Below are positions 36,879 through 45,489 of a stretch of DNA of 47,458 nt, in pieces. The position numbers were made by a program, and so were the translations under genes. The notes below the pieces were generated by a model. It ran no database searches, was not told where the DNA came from, and saw only the letters and a list, made by a program, of their open reading frames with translations. Source of the stretch: Verrucomicrobiota bacterium (GTDB lineage Bacteria; Verrucomicrobiota; Verrucomicrobiia; Chthoniobacterales; UBA10450); NCBI GenBank assembly GCA_003218475.1, contig QHNR01000024.1, positions 1 to 47,458 on the forward strand. Reading direction: 5' to 3'. The stretch's first letter is position 1, and every line of letters starts with the position of its first letter.

Positions 36879-38360
36879 ATGAAAAAAATAACATACCTTC
36901 TGTCGCGTGGTCTCATGGCACTGCTTGCGGCGCACCTGATCGGCACGGCCCAAGCTTCCAGTCACCAGGACGCGCCGCTGATAATTCGCGACCCGTCAGC
37001 CAACACCACGGACGTTTACGCGTTCGTGCAAAATGAAAACGGAACAAAAAGTCTTGTCACCGCACTGGGCGTTTATCCCCACGAAGAGCCGGGCATCGGC
37101 CCAAACAAGTACAATTTCGACGACAACGTGCTCTACCAAATCCACATTGCGACCGGAAACGACGTAGCTGCGGGCAGAGCTACGGTAAGCTATGAGTTTA
37201 AGTTCAACACCACGTTCAGGAATCAGAACACGATTCTGCAGTCATACCTGGGTGTTATTAATGACGTCGGGGATGCTAACCAGAACCTCGTGCAAACTTA
37301 CACCGTTACGAAGGTGGATCATCGCCACCACGACCATCGCACACTGCTAGGAACGGGTACCGTTCCACCCAACAATCAGGGCATAGCAACTCCGTTTTAT
37401 AATCAGGGCAACGACGGCAACAATCCCGCGAAGGACGGTGTGGCCACGGAAGCGGAGTTGGATCGTTACACAACACAAACGATCAAGAACCTCGGCGGCG
37501 GTTACTTCTCATTCGCGGGTCAACGTGACGATGGCTTCTATGCCGACATCAATGCCATCTTCGATCTCTTGCAGCTTCGTTCGCCGGGCAAGGACTCACA
37601 GGGCGGATTCAACATTCACATAATGGCGCTGGTGATTCCGGTAAGCGAATTGGGCGGCGACCAGCAAATTGTCGGCGTCTATGCAACAACCAGCCGCCAG
37701 CAGATGCAAATACTACGCGATGAAACCAAGCGGTTGGTGAAAAATGCCGGTCCGGAATTACATGGCCCCTGGGTGCAGGTCGCCCGGCAAGGCAACCCGC
37801 TCTTCAACGAGGGCCTGGTTGCCATCGCTGATAAGGATCGCTACAGCCGTACCAGTCCCGAGTCTGATAACGAGTTGTTCCGCGGGTATGCGATGACTCC
37901 CGAACTCGCGCATCTAATTAACGTCATTATTTTCAATGGCCAGTTGCCCGACGTCGAGACAGGCCGAACTGACATCGCAGGGATCTTTATTCCTGATTTG
38001 ATTAAAGTTGATTTGTCCACAGATCCCTGCCGTCTGGCCGGCAATGGGACCCAACAGGGTCCCAACCCGGATGACCCCGGCTTCTCGCGGCTGGGCATCT
38101 TTGGCGACGACACTCTGATCAGCCAAATTCAACCGGGCTTTGGCAACGGCGTTATTCCCGGAGGCTGGCCGAACGGCCGCCGTTTTGGGGACGACGTAGT
38201 GGACATCGCGGTGACTGCTCTAATCAGCAACCTTCGCGTGAATCCACCGATCATTCGCGGTCCAGCAGGCGACAATGTGGACTTCAACGACGTGGCCTAC
38301 AACAAGGTCTTCCCGTACGAATCGACACCGCAGAACGGCCGCAATCACTCCCATCCATAA
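36879..38360 (+). CDS. Secreted DUF4331 protein
   Basis: 493 residues. Signal peptide (KITYLLSRGLMALLAAHLI, cut after AQA) leads to SSHQDAPLIIRDPSANTTDVYAFV, the conserved DUF4331 opening with a histidine- and aspartate-containing segment. The middle has ALGVYPHEEPGIGPNKYNFD, a strand-rich part, and KVDHRHHDHRT, a local histidine cluster at about 146-156; the C-terminus ends RNHSHP. DUF4331 is unassigned and may bind metal. An upstream open frame (36657) only shadows the TPR gene. Next is the HupE-like gene at 32 bases. Confidence 0.9.
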   Translation: MKKITYLLSRGLMALLAAHLIGTAQASSHQDAPLIIRDPSANTTDVYAFVQNENGTKSLVTALGVYPHEEPGIGPNKYNFDDNVLYQIHIATGNDVAAGRATVSYEFKFNTTFRNQNTILQSYLGVINDVGDANQNLVQTYTVTKVDHRHHDHRTLLGTGTVPPNNQGIATPFYNQGNDGNNPAKDGVATEAELDRYTTQTIKNLGGGYFSFAGQRDDGFYADINAIFDLLQLRSPGKDSQGGFNIHIMALVIPVSELGGDQQIVGVYATTSRQQMQILRDETKRLVKNAGPELHGPWVQVARQGNPLFNEGLVAIADKDRYSRTSPESDNELFRGYAMTPELAHLINVIIFNGQLPDVETGRTDIAGIFIPDLIKVDLSTDPCRLAGNGTQQGPNPDDPGFSRLGIFGDDTLISQIQPGFGNGVIPGGWPNGRRFGDDVVDIAVTALISNLRVNPPIIRGPAGDNVDFNDVAYNKVFPYESTPQNGRNHSHP

Positions 38361-38392
38361 CGCCCTAACGCGTCGCGGTCCGTCATTCTCTT

Positions 38393-39538
38393 ATGGACTC
38401 TTGGAATCCCGGCCAGGCCGCGTCGTCGCGCCTGGCCGGGTCGCGCGTTGCTCGAGCCGCAATTCTTGCGGTTCTGTTTTCGCTGTTACCACTTCAAAAG
38501 ACGGCGGCGCATGATCCCGGTTTGAGCAGCCTCGCCGTCCGCCCCTGGAGAAATAGTCTGGAGGTTACGTTGACGCTCGCGGTCAGGGACGCGGCACAAC
38601 TTGCCGAACTCGACGAGGATCACGACGGGATTGTGACGCAAGCCGAGTTCGCACAGACACGATCGCAACTCGAGACGGCTGTAGCGAGGCAACTTTTCAT
38701 CGCAGCGGATGGCAAAATCGCCAAAGACAGCTCGATTCACAGCCGTCTCGATGGGAATAACAACGTAGAAGTTTGTCTGAATTTCCACGCTATCGGCTTT
38801 TCGAGTCTGGAGATTCAATCCAAGATGCTCGCGTTTCTACCGGTTGGGCATCGTCAGTATCTCCAGATACAAAACTCACTCTGGGAAACCATCTTCGAGC
38901 AGTTGTTAAGCGCAGCCGCAGACCGCGCGACAGTGCAAATGCCCCACACCAACGCGAGTACAGCGATGTTCGAAGCCGCTCGCTCGTTTGCGAATTTTCT
39001 TTCTCTGGGTGTGAAACATATTTTGACCGGATACGATCATTTGCTCTTCCTCTTCGGGCTGCTGCTCGTGGCGGGTGGCTTTTTCTCCTCGTTAGGTATT
39101 ATCACCTCGTTTACGATCGCGCACTCGATCACACTGGCAGTGGCAACACTGCAGTTCGTGCAAATTCCAAGTCGAATTGTTGAGCCATTGATCGCTGCTT
39201 CCATCGTTTTTGTTGGCATCGAGAATCTTTTGCGCGGCAACATTCCGAAAGCGCGGCGAATGGTGCCCTTCGGCTTTGGTTTGATACATGGCTTTGGCTT
39301 TGCTTCGGCTTTGCGTGAGGCTGGCATCGGCTCGGGCACCGGCGGCATCGTGCTGCCGCTATTCTCTTTCAACCTAGGGGTGGAGCTTGGTCAGATCATG
39401 GTTGCTGCTTTAATGCTGCCGATCATATGGAAACTCCGGGAAAACCCGATGTTTATTGCGCGATGGGCGCCGGTGTGTTCAGCAGCTGTTGTGCTACTCG
39501 GCAGTTTTTGGTTCGTTCAGCGCGTCTGGATGACTTGA
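38393..39538 (+). CDS. HupE/UreJ-family membrane protein with EF-hand loop
   Basis: 381 residues. Signal peptide VARAAILAVLFSLLPLQKTAA, then a periplasmic domain with ELDEDHDGIVTQAEF, an EF-hand calcium loop at about 74-86, and a C-terminal block of about six transmembrane helices of the HupE/UreJ type, starting GVKHILTGYDHLLFLFGLLL and including FTIAHSITLAVATL and GFGLIHGFGFASALREAG with the family's conserved histidines. These proteins move or sense nickel/cobalt-type ions in other systems; here the EF-hand and the neighbours suggest an envelope metal or calcium function. The last gene of the putative sigma-factor cluster. Confidence 0.87.
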   Translation: MDSWNPGQAASSRLAGSRVARAAILAVLFSLLPLQKTAAHDPGLSSLAVRPWRNSLEVTLTLAVRDAAQLAELDEDHDGIVTQAEFAQTRSQLETAVARQLFIAADGKIAKDSSIHSRLDGNNNVEVCLNFHAIGFSSLEIQSKMLAFLPVGHRQYLQIQNSLWETIFEQLLSAAADRATVQMPHTNASTAMFEAARSFANFLSLGVKHILTGYDHLLFLFGLLLVAGGFFSSLGIITSFTIAHSITLAVATLQFVQIPSRIVEPLIAASIVFVGIENLLRGNIPKARRMVPFGFGLIHGFGFASALREAGIGSGTGGIVLPLFSFNLGVELGQIMVAALMLPIIWKLRENPMFIARWAPVCSAAVVLLGSFWFVQRVWMT

Positions 39539-39613
39539 GCTTTTTCCGAGTGGTTCTCCGGCAAGTAGGCTGGCCAATATTGCGTCACCACGGATGATGC
39601 GATTCATTTGCGT

Positions 39614-40039
39614 ATGACTACCTATCCAAAGAGTCCCAAAGAAATGACGCGCGGCATGATGTACTTCCCGAGAATGCTCGACAAGATTCGGCTGCATCTG
39701 CGCGGCGAGCTTCACGAAGATTATCGAGAAAACTTCGGCGCGCCGAAAGCGGCAGATGGTGTGTGCTGCAATTTTCTACGTGTGCACAATCGCGATCTGA
39801 TTGAGCGTGTGAAGCAGGGCGGCACGGACGAAGAAATTCTGGAATGGTGTTTCGAAAAAGGACGCCGCTTGAACGATGGCGATCTTTTTGTCTGGAACGG
39901 ATTCGCTTCCAAACTAGGGTGGCGTGATTCCGTGACACCTCGATTAGAGCAGCGAAAGAGAGAGCACGGAATCGCTGATCGCGACGATATTTGCACTATT
40001 CCTGACCTGATCGATTTCGACGAAGGCCGAAAAAGTTAA
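39614..40039 (+). CDS. DUF5069 protein
   Basis: 141 residues matching DUF5069: PKSPKEMTRGMMYFPRMLDKIRLHLRGEL, then LRVHNRDLIERVKQGGTDEEIL and NDGDLFVWNGFASKLGWRD. DUF5069 is a small conserved domain common in Verrucomicrobiota and Planctomycetota, function unknown; the tight spacing of the basic and aromatic motifs suggests a cytoplasmic enzyme or binding domain. Starts at ATG 39614; the in-frame TTG at 39608 is less likely. It stands alone from the sigma cluster, 75 bases after it. Confidence 0.8.
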   Translation: MTTYPKSPKEMTRGMMYFPRMLDKIRLHLRGELHEDYRENFGAPKAADGVCCNFLRVHNRDLIERVKQGGTDEEILEWCFEKGRRLNDGDLFVWNGFASKLGWRDSVTPRLEQRKREHGIADRDDICTIPDLIDFDEGRKS

Positions 40040-40113
40040 CAAGGATCAAATCTTTCTGTTAGTAGACAGGTTCGGCGCTGAGTGCGATGGAAAAACCGAA
40101 GGAGGATGCAATC

Positions 40114-40416
40114 ATGAACGGAAAAGGATTGTGGGTAGTTCTGGAGGCGAAGCCGGGTAAGGAAGCGGAAGTTGAGAAATTCTTGCAGGCTGGTCAGGGA
40201 TTAGTGGAGGCCGAGCCCAAAACAGTGTCATGGTTCGCCATTAAAATTGGACCGTCCACATACGGCATTTTTGACACGTTCGCAGATGACTCTGGCCGCG
40301 ATGCGCACCTGAATGGCAAAGTGGCGCAGGCGTTGATGGAGAAAGCCGGCGAACTTCTGGCTAAACCGCCTTCGATCGAGAAGATCGACGTGATTGCGTC
40401 GAAGCTCCCCAAGTAA
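40114..40416 (+). CDS. Antibiotic biosynthesis monooxygenase-fold (ABM) protein
   Basis: 100-residue ferredoxin-like fold protein: GLWVVLEAKPGKEAEVEKFL, SWFAIKIGPSTYGIFDTFAD, and SIEKIDVIASKLPK, the pattern of small quinol monooxygenases/ABM-domain proteins (YgiN-like). ATG 40114 is preferred to ATG 40087 because AAGGAGG (40099-40105) lies eight bases ahead, the strongest Shine-Dalgarno in this part of the window. Reaction unknown; some members oxidise quinols, others are heme or stress proteins. Confidence 0.8.
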   Translation: MNGKGLWVVLEAKPGKEAEVEKFLQAGQGLVEAEPKTVSWFAIKIGPSTYGIFDTFADDSGRDAHLNGKVAQALMEKAGELLAKPPSIEKIDVIASKLPK

Positions 40417-40455
40417 TTAAGGGAGGAAACTGATCTCGTTCCTAAACTTCTTGCG

Positions 40456-40938
40456 GTGCCTTCTTCGACTTTGATTTATCGACGATCAGGCTTCGGTATT
40501 GCCGTTAGTCTGTGCATCCTGGCTTTTACCGCTTGCGACTACGAAGATCCGATTACATCTAGTCCCACGCGGAAAGTGCAGGAACGGCTGCTCGGTAACT
40601 GGATTTCCCAGGACGGGAAGGAACACCTGAAAGTGCGACGGCTGGATGATAATATCTACATCGTTTGCTACGATGGCGATTTGTTCCGTGCTTATCACTC
40701 TGACGTTGCCGACACACCGTTTGTCAGTGTCCAGGATATTAACTTCGAGGATCGCACGTATGCTTACGTGGTTTGGAAGCTGTCGGACGACAGCAAGCAA
40801 CTGAGATTACGCAGCGTTAACCGCGACGTAATCCCAAAAGAAGAGAAAAACTCGACGGCAGTCGCTAAATTTTTAAAGGACAAAGCGAAGAACCCTGATT
40901 TGTTTGGCGAGGAGATCGAGTTTAACAAAGAGACGTAA
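40456..40938 (+). CDS. Hypothetical lipoprotein
   Basis: 160 residues starting with GTG 40456. SGFGIAVSLCILAFTAC is a lipoprotein signal with cysteine 27 as anchor. The mature part has LLGNWISQDGKEHLKVRRLDDNIYIVCYDGD, a beta-rich domain that resembles lipocalin-like or DUF-type copper-resistance folds only loosely, and a C-terminal helix KFLKDKAKNPDLFGEE. No family claimed. Immediately followed by the M28 peptidase (start touching its stop), so a shared transcript is likely. Confidence 0.68.
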   Translation: MPSSTLIYRRSGFGIAVSLCILAFTACDYEDPITSSPTRKVQERLLGNWISQDGKEHLKVRRLDDNIYIVCYDGDLFRAYHSDVADTPFVSVQDINFEDRTYAYVVWKLSDDSKQLRLRSVNRDVIPKEEKNSTAVAKFLKDKAKNPDLFGEEIEFNKET

Positions 40939-42426
40939 TTGCCTCTCCGCTTGAAAAACCGATTCTGCGCAATCTATCTTCTGCCGGTTTTGTTGTTTCT
41001 TTGTGCTCTACAAGTTGATGCGCAGCAAATGCCCTCGGAAGCATCGCATTCAAACGCTTCGCCATCGCCGACACCGATTGTCTTCTCGCCGCAGACACTG
41101 GCGGACCTGAAACGATTGCAGCAGGCGGCTCTGAATAGCGACTACGCTTACCGGCAGGTCGCGCATCTGGCGAATAATATCGGGCCGCGTTTGACCGGAT
41201 CGGCGCAGGCAGCAAAAGCGGTCGAGTACTTGGCGAGCGAATTGAAGGCGATCGGTTGTGAAGTGCAGCTCGAGAAGGTGATGGTCCCACATTGGGTGCG
41301 CGGTGAAGAGACAGCGGCACTCACCGAATTTCCTGGCCAGGCACAAAATACAACGCAGAAAATTGTCTTATGCGCGCTAGGGGAAAGCGTGGCAACACCT
41401 CTGGAGGGAATTGAGGCAGATGTGGTTGCGGTCAGAAATTTCGATGAACTCAAATCGATGCCGCGGGACAAGGTCGCAGGTAAAATCATGCTCTTCAATT
41501 ATCCCTTCGACAAACAAATGGCTGCGGAAGGCCGCGGCGGCGAAGCTTATGGCGAAGCGGTGGTTTATCGCAGCAACGGCCCGAGCGCAGCCGCGCGACA
41601 GGGCGCTGTTGCCTGTTTGATTCGTTCAGTCGGCGGAGCCGATTATCGCCTTCCACATACTGGAATGACAAATTACGCAAAAGATGCGCCGAAAATTCCG
41701 GCGGGCGCCGTGACCGCCGAAGATGCGGATTTAATTGCTAATCTGGTACCGCAAGGACCGGTGAAAATGAAATTGGTTCTGACGCCTCAAACTCTGCCGG
41801 ACATCGAAAGCGCGAACATGATCGCCGATATCAAAGGGAGCGAGCACCCTGAACAGGTCGTCATCGTTTCGGGTCATTTGGATTCATGGGACTTGGGCAC
41901 GGGCGCGATCGATGATGGCGCAGGAGTCGCAGTTTCGATGGAAACGGCGAATCTGATCCAAAAACTTCGTCTCAAACCGAAGCGCACGATTCGCCTGATT
42001 GCGTGGATCAATGAAGAGAATGGTGAGGCCGGATCAAAACAGTACGCAAAAGATCACGAGAAAGAGATACAAAATCATTTCGCAGCGATGGAAACAGACG
42101 GCGGCGCTGGACACCCGATCGGCCTTAATATCAAGGCAAACCCGGAAGTAAGAAAAATGTTCGCACCGGTCGCAAACATCTTGCAGGAATCTGGAGCGGG
42201 CATTCTCCATCTGGTTGAACATTGCGGCGCCGACATTGAGCCACTGGAAAAGGCCGGAGTGCCCTCCTTTAGCCCGATTCAAGACAGCCGTTTCTACTTC
42301 AACTATCACCACACCGCTGCTGACACACTGGACAAAATTGTGCCGAAAGAATTGGCAGAAAATTCTGCCGTCGTTGCAGTGGCGGCGTATGCGCTTGCCA
42401 ATTCGGAACAACCGCTGCCTCGCTAG
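40939..42426 (+). CDS. Secreted M28-family metallopeptidase
   Basis: 495 residues. Signal peptide FCAIYLLPVLLFLCALQVDA, then a helical part, a PA-type insert (around 130-250), and the catalytic zinc domain. Zinc ligands appear as VSGHLDSWDLGTGAIDDGAGV (histidine and bridging aspartate), INEENGEAGSKQYA (catalytic glutamate pair), ETDGGAGHP and YHHTAADT near the end. This matches carboxypeptidase Q/aminopeptidase-type M28. Start: TTG 40939 abuts the previous stop; TTG 40951 gives a tidier signal peptide. Confidence 0.9.
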   Translation: MPLRLKNRFCAIYLLPVLLFLCALQVDAQQMPSEASHSNASPSPTPIVFSPQTLADLKRLQQAALNSDYAYRQVAHLANNIGPRLTGSAQAAKAVEYLASELKAIGCEVQLEKVMVPHWVRGEETAALTEFPGQAQNTTQKIVLCALGESVATPLEGIEADVVAVRNFDELKSMPRDKVAGKIMLFNYPFDKQMAAEGRGGEAYGEAVVYRSNGPSAAARQGAVACLIRSVGGADYRLPHTGMTNYAKDAPKIPAGAVTAEDADLIANLVPQGPVKMKLVLTPQTLPDIESANMIADIKGSEHPEQVVIVSGHLDSWDLGTGAIDDGAGVAVSMETANLIQKLRLKPKRTIRLIAWINEENGEAGSKQYAKDHEKEIQNHFAAMETDGGAGHPIGLNIKANPEVRKMFAPVANILQESGAGILHLVEHCGADIEPLEKAGVPSFSPIQDSRFYFNYHHTAADTLDKIVPKELAENSAVVAVAAYALANSEQPLPR

Positions 42427-42437
42427 CGGAATGTTTG

Positions 42438-42560
42438 ATGTTCCGATTTGTTTTCTCGATCGGCTTGTTCGTGATCGTGCCATGCCCACGGCATGCTACG
42501 GCGCAGGAACGACAGGAGGCAGCGCCCAAAGTCGACAAGTTCGTCACAGTCTATGGCTCG
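42438..42560 (+). pseudogene. Truncated N-terminus of a secreted protein
   Basis: ATG 42438 gives FRFVFSIGLFVIVPCPRHATA, a signal peptide, and RQEAAPKVDKFVTVYGSR before the reading loses coding character. This looks like only the first 40 residues of an exported protein, cut off at the same point where a minus-strand fragment ends. No intact domain remains. Confidence 0.4.
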
Positions 42561-42708
42561 AGAGCCGATCACTTACGCCTGGCAGATGTGCGTTTGGCAG
42601 TCCATGTTCGTACCAGCTCGCGATAGAACCGATAGCTATGGGCACGAGTACCAGCAGCGTATGCCACCAGGGCGCGATGGGTTCACTCTTACTATTAACA
42701 GACGTCAT
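42551..42708 (-). pseudogene. Truncated N-terminus of a CPBP/CAAX-type membrane protease
   Basis: Minus-strand start at 42708 encodes TSVNSKSEPIAPWWHTLLVL, one transmembrane helix, then WYEHGLPNAHLPGVSDRLSS, after which it stops. The beginning resembles CPBP (CAAX-type) intramembrane metalloprotease N-termini from this group in my recollection; the catalytic EExxxR and other helices are absent. The fragment points toward the truncated 42438 gene, with the break at about 42550-42562. Confidence 0.4.
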
Positions 42709-42758
42709 TGCTGGGCCCGATTCCATTGCGCTTGTTTTTCGAATGCGCCGAGCTCCGC

Positions 42759-43544
42759 TCAACTCCGCTTCAGATTGCGTACCTCGTTGAGCAAAAGATT
42801 CAGAAATCTCCGACTGCGATTCCGCACAAATCGCCATGGTCCAGCATCGACGAAATAAGTCAGCAGAATGCTGTCGCGTGTTTTCACTTCCGGCCCAACC
42901 GGGTCGGCTGAATGCCAGGTGTTATCAGCAACTGCGAATGCATAACCAGTGTTAGGGGAGAATGGCATCTGCGTCTTTTTCGGTTTTCTGCCGTTGGGCA
43001 GCACCTCGTGAAAGATGGTGCCGACATGCGGTGTCGAATTATCCGGCGGCAGATAGAACTGCACCGTAATGCCTTTCCAAAGGCTGTCCGTATGTTTGAA
43101 AATGCGGTATCCCGGAATATCGCGGGTGAGAATTGGTACGGGATACATTCCCACTTCTGAAAAATTTTCCCCGAACCGGCGCTTTAAACCGGGCGCAAGC
43201 CGTTGCACGAAAGCCGATCCCACTTCTTTGGAGCGAAGGACGCGCCCTGCCACATCCCACACCACGCGCTTTGTTTGAGGCAAATGACGAATGTATTCGG
43301 GAAAAAGGTCGAGCTTCGCGCGAGTCGGTTTTCCATCAGGCCTGCTGCTTCCCATTTTGCTTTTGCCAGACATCGCACGGTAATCCTCCGGCATCGGCAT
43401 TGCTTGGACCATTTCCATGTAGAAATCGTCTGGGAATATGCGGTCGAATCTCAAATGATAAAAAGGGGCGTCATCTGCGTGAGCATGTTTGACAGAATCC
43501 ACGACAAAATCGGTCAAATTGTTGACTGACCACGATTGTCTCAT
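42759..43544 (-). CDS. 2-oxoglutarate/Fe(II)-dependent oxygenase-like protein
   Basis: 261 residues with a double-stranded beta-helix. IFKHTDSLWKGITVQFYLP gives the HxD pair, NTWHSADPV the distal histidine and KTRDSILLTYFVD the arginine that contacts 2-oxoglutarate. The N-terminal region (FYHLRFDRIFPDDFYMEMV) resembles prolyl-4-hydroxylase-type proteins. The start codon lies only 22 bases from that of the divergent gene at 43567, so promoters must overlap coding sequence or the annotated start is too early. Substrate unknown. Confidence 0.78.
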   Translation of the reverse strand: MRQSWSVNNLTDFVVDSVKHAHADDAPFYHLRFDRIFPDDFYMEMVQAMPMPEDYRAMSGKSKMGSSRPDGKPTRAKLDLFPEYIRHLPQTKRVVWDVAGRVLRSKEVGSAFVQRLAPGLKRRFGENFSEVGMYPVPILTRDIPGYRIFKHTDSLWKGITVQFYLPPDNSTPHVGTIFHEVLPNGRKPKKTQMPFSPNTGYAFAVADNTWHSADPVGPEVKTRDSILLTYFVDAGPWRFVRNRSRRFLNLLLNEVRNLKRS

Positions 43545-43566
43545 TGATTCAATTTTCCCGTTAACG

Positions 43567-44196
43567 ATGAGTCAGACAACTGAAAAACGCTCCCGTTTGT
43601 CGCGAGTCGGCCGCTGGGTTGCTGAATTGGTTCTGGTGTTCGTTGGTGTTTATGCGGCGTTCTGGCTCAACAATTATCAACAGCAACAGCAGGATGCCCA
43701 ACGACGCGACCGAATCCTGGCGTGGATCGAGCAAACGCTTCGCGAAGGCATCGAGAGCGGAAAAATCAGTCGTGCGAAACAAGAACGAACAGCCGCAGAA
43801 TTTCGGCGAGCGCTCGATGCTGGCGACATGCCGCCGTTGCGTGCCTTTATTTTCACGACTGATTACAGTCCGGGCGACTTCGCCACCTGGCTTCAATCCG
43901 GCGGGACTCAGCTGCTCGACCTGGAGACGCTCACCGCGCTGCGCAACGACGAATCGATTATCCGCTGGGGACTGAGCCGCTTGGCGCGTTATCAGAAATT
44001 AAGCGACGAACTGATTGTGCCGAATCTCGACCAGGACATTTCTTTCTTTTACGATCCCGCCACCAAGAAATTGCGAAAGCGGTTCGAGATTTATCCCCAA
44101 GCTCTGGACGAAACTGTGAAATTTGCCAATGAGCTCGAGCGCACCCACACCGAACTGCTCAAACGAATCCAAGCCGAACGCCAACGAAATCGTTAA
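43567..44196 (+). CDS. Single-pass membrane protein of unknown function
   Basis: 209 residues. One transmembrane helix near residues 15-35 (VAELVLVFVGVYAAFWLNNY), followed by a periplasmic, helical and charged part (QQQQQDAQRRDRILAWIEQTL, FRRALDAGDMPPLRAFIFTTDYSPGDFATWLQSGG). This matches a common type of small anchored protein with a YxxFxWxNx-like juxtamembrane segment; I do not assign a family. It ends one base before the MetX-like gene starts, so the two form a transcription unit. Confidence 0.72.
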   Translation: MSQTTEKRSRLSRVGRWVAELVLVFVGVYAAFWLNNYQQQQQDAQRRDRILAWIEQTLREGIESGKISRAKQERTAAEFRRALDAGDMPPLRAFIFTTDYSPGDFATWLQSGGTQLLDLETLTALRNDESIIRWGLSRLARYQKLSDELIVPNLDQDISFFYDPATKKLRKRFEIYPQALDETVKFANELERTHTELLKRIQAERQRNR

Positions 44197-44197
44197 C

Positions 44198-45274
44198 ATG
44201 AATCGAACAATCGGAATCTTAGCCTTTCTCTTGTCCATCCTGGCCGCACGTTTCGCGTTTGCAGCCGATTATCCGACACCGACCGAAGGCGATTACACGA
44301 TTCGCGATTTCAAATTTACCTCAGGAGAGACATTGCCGGAGTTGCGGCTGCATTATCGGACGCTCGGAAAACCGGAGAAGGATGCGCAGGGCAAAACGAC
44401 GAATGCCGTTCTTATCATGCACGGGACAACCGGCAGCGGCGCGCAATTCATTCGCCCGGAATTTGCCGGCGAACTATTCGGGAAAGATCAGCCGCTCGAT
44501 GCGACGAAATTCTTCATCGTGCTGCCGGACGGCATCGGCCATGGGAAGTCGAGCAAGCCGAGTGACGGAATGCACGCGAAATTCCCGCGCTACGGTTACC
44601 TCGACATGATTGAAGCGCAATACCGCCTGCTCACCAAAGGACTCGGCGTTAATTATGCGCGCCTCGTTATGGGAACATCAATGGGCGGAATGCACACCTG
44701 GCTCTGGGGCGAGCTGCATCCCGATTTTATGGAGGCGCTCATGCCACTGGCAAGTTTGCCCACGCAAATTTCGGGACGTAACCGCGCGTGGCGCCGCACG
44801 GTGATCGACGCGATCCGCAACGATCCGGCATGGAACGGCGGCGAGTACCAAACACAGCCGCCGAGCCTTCGCACTGTAGCGGAAATGCTTTGGTTCATGA
44901 GCAGTAATCCGGTGCTGCGACAAAATGAAGCGCCCACCTTGTCGAAAACGGATCAATTACTCGACAAATTCGTCGAGCAAATCGTCAAAACTGATGACGC
45001 AAACGACGTGCTTTACGCGGTCGAAGCTTCACACGACTACGATCCAGGACCAAATCTTGAAAAAATTCGTGCCCCGCTGCTGGCCATCAATTCCGCCGAC
45101 GACCTAATCAATCCGCCGGAGCTCGGGATTCTCGAGCGTGAGATCAAGCGCGTTCCGCGCGCGCGCGCCATTGTGATTCCGTTGAGCGACAAAACGCGCG
45201 GCCACGGTAGCCACACAATTGCGGCGCTGTGGAAAGATCACCTGGTGGAGCTGTTAAACGAAAAGGACAAGTAA
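44198..45274 (+). CDS. Exported alpha/beta-hydrolase, homoserine acetyltransferase-like
   Basis: 358 residues. Signal peptide ILAFLLSILAARFAFAA, then the alpha/beta-hydrolase fold of the MetX family: LRLHYRTLGKPEKDAQGKTT, VLIMHGTTGSG, the nucleophile elbow VMGTSMGGMHTW (serine), the acid near SADDLINPP and the histidine in KTRGHGSHT. Many MetX-like exported relatives are esterases and lack O-acetyltransferase activity, so the reaction is not predicted. It begins at ATG 44198, one base after the preceding stop. Confidence 0.85.
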   Translation: MNRTIGILAFLLSILAARFAFAADYPTPTEGDYTIRDFKFTSGETLPELRLHYRTLGKPEKDAQGKTTNAVLIMHGTTGSGAQFIRPEFAGELFGKDQPLDATKFFIVLPDGIGHGKSSKPSDGMHAKFPRYGYLDMIEAQYRLLTKGLGVNYARLVMGTSMGGMHTWLWGELHPDFMEALMPLASLPTQISGRNRAWRRTVIDAIRNDPAWNGGEYQTQPPSLRTVAEMLWFMSSNPVLRQNEAPTLSKTDQLLDKFVEQIVKTDDANDVLYAVEASHDYDPGPNLEKIRAPLLAINSADDLINPPELGILEREIKRVPRARAIVIPLSDKTRGHGSHTIAALWKDHLVELLNEKDK

Positions 45275-45282
45275 CCATTGGC

Positions 45283-45489
45283 TCAATCGCCGTAATAGTA
45301 CGCTCCCCCGTAGTAGCTGTACCAGGGGTAGTATGGATAATAATCCGGGCCGTAATAGGTGTTGTAGCGCGACTCCGGCGTTGGATAACTCTCAGCGTAA
45401 TAGGTTTCGGCACATCCGCCGAGTGAAAGCGCAAAAACGCCCGCGCATACCAGCGAGAGCGTGATTCTTAGTGTACGAGATTTAGTCAT
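45283..45489 (-). CDS. Small tyrosine-rich lipoprotein (copy A)
   Basis: 68 residues from ATG 45489, with GAAGGAA about eight bases ahead on the minus strand. ITLSLVCAGVFALSLGGC is a lipoprotein signal (LGGC). The mature part is made of tyrosine, proline and glycine (YYGPDYYPYYPWYSYYGGAYYYGD), so it is disordered and probably surface or periplasmic. It is a shorter paralogue of the lipoprotein gene at 45776, sharing the same signal peptide style and tyrosine-rich tail. Confidence 0.72.
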   Translation of the reverse strand: MTKSRTLRITLSLVCAGVFALSLGGCAETYYAESYPTPESRYNTYYGPDYYPYYPWYSYYGGAYYYGD

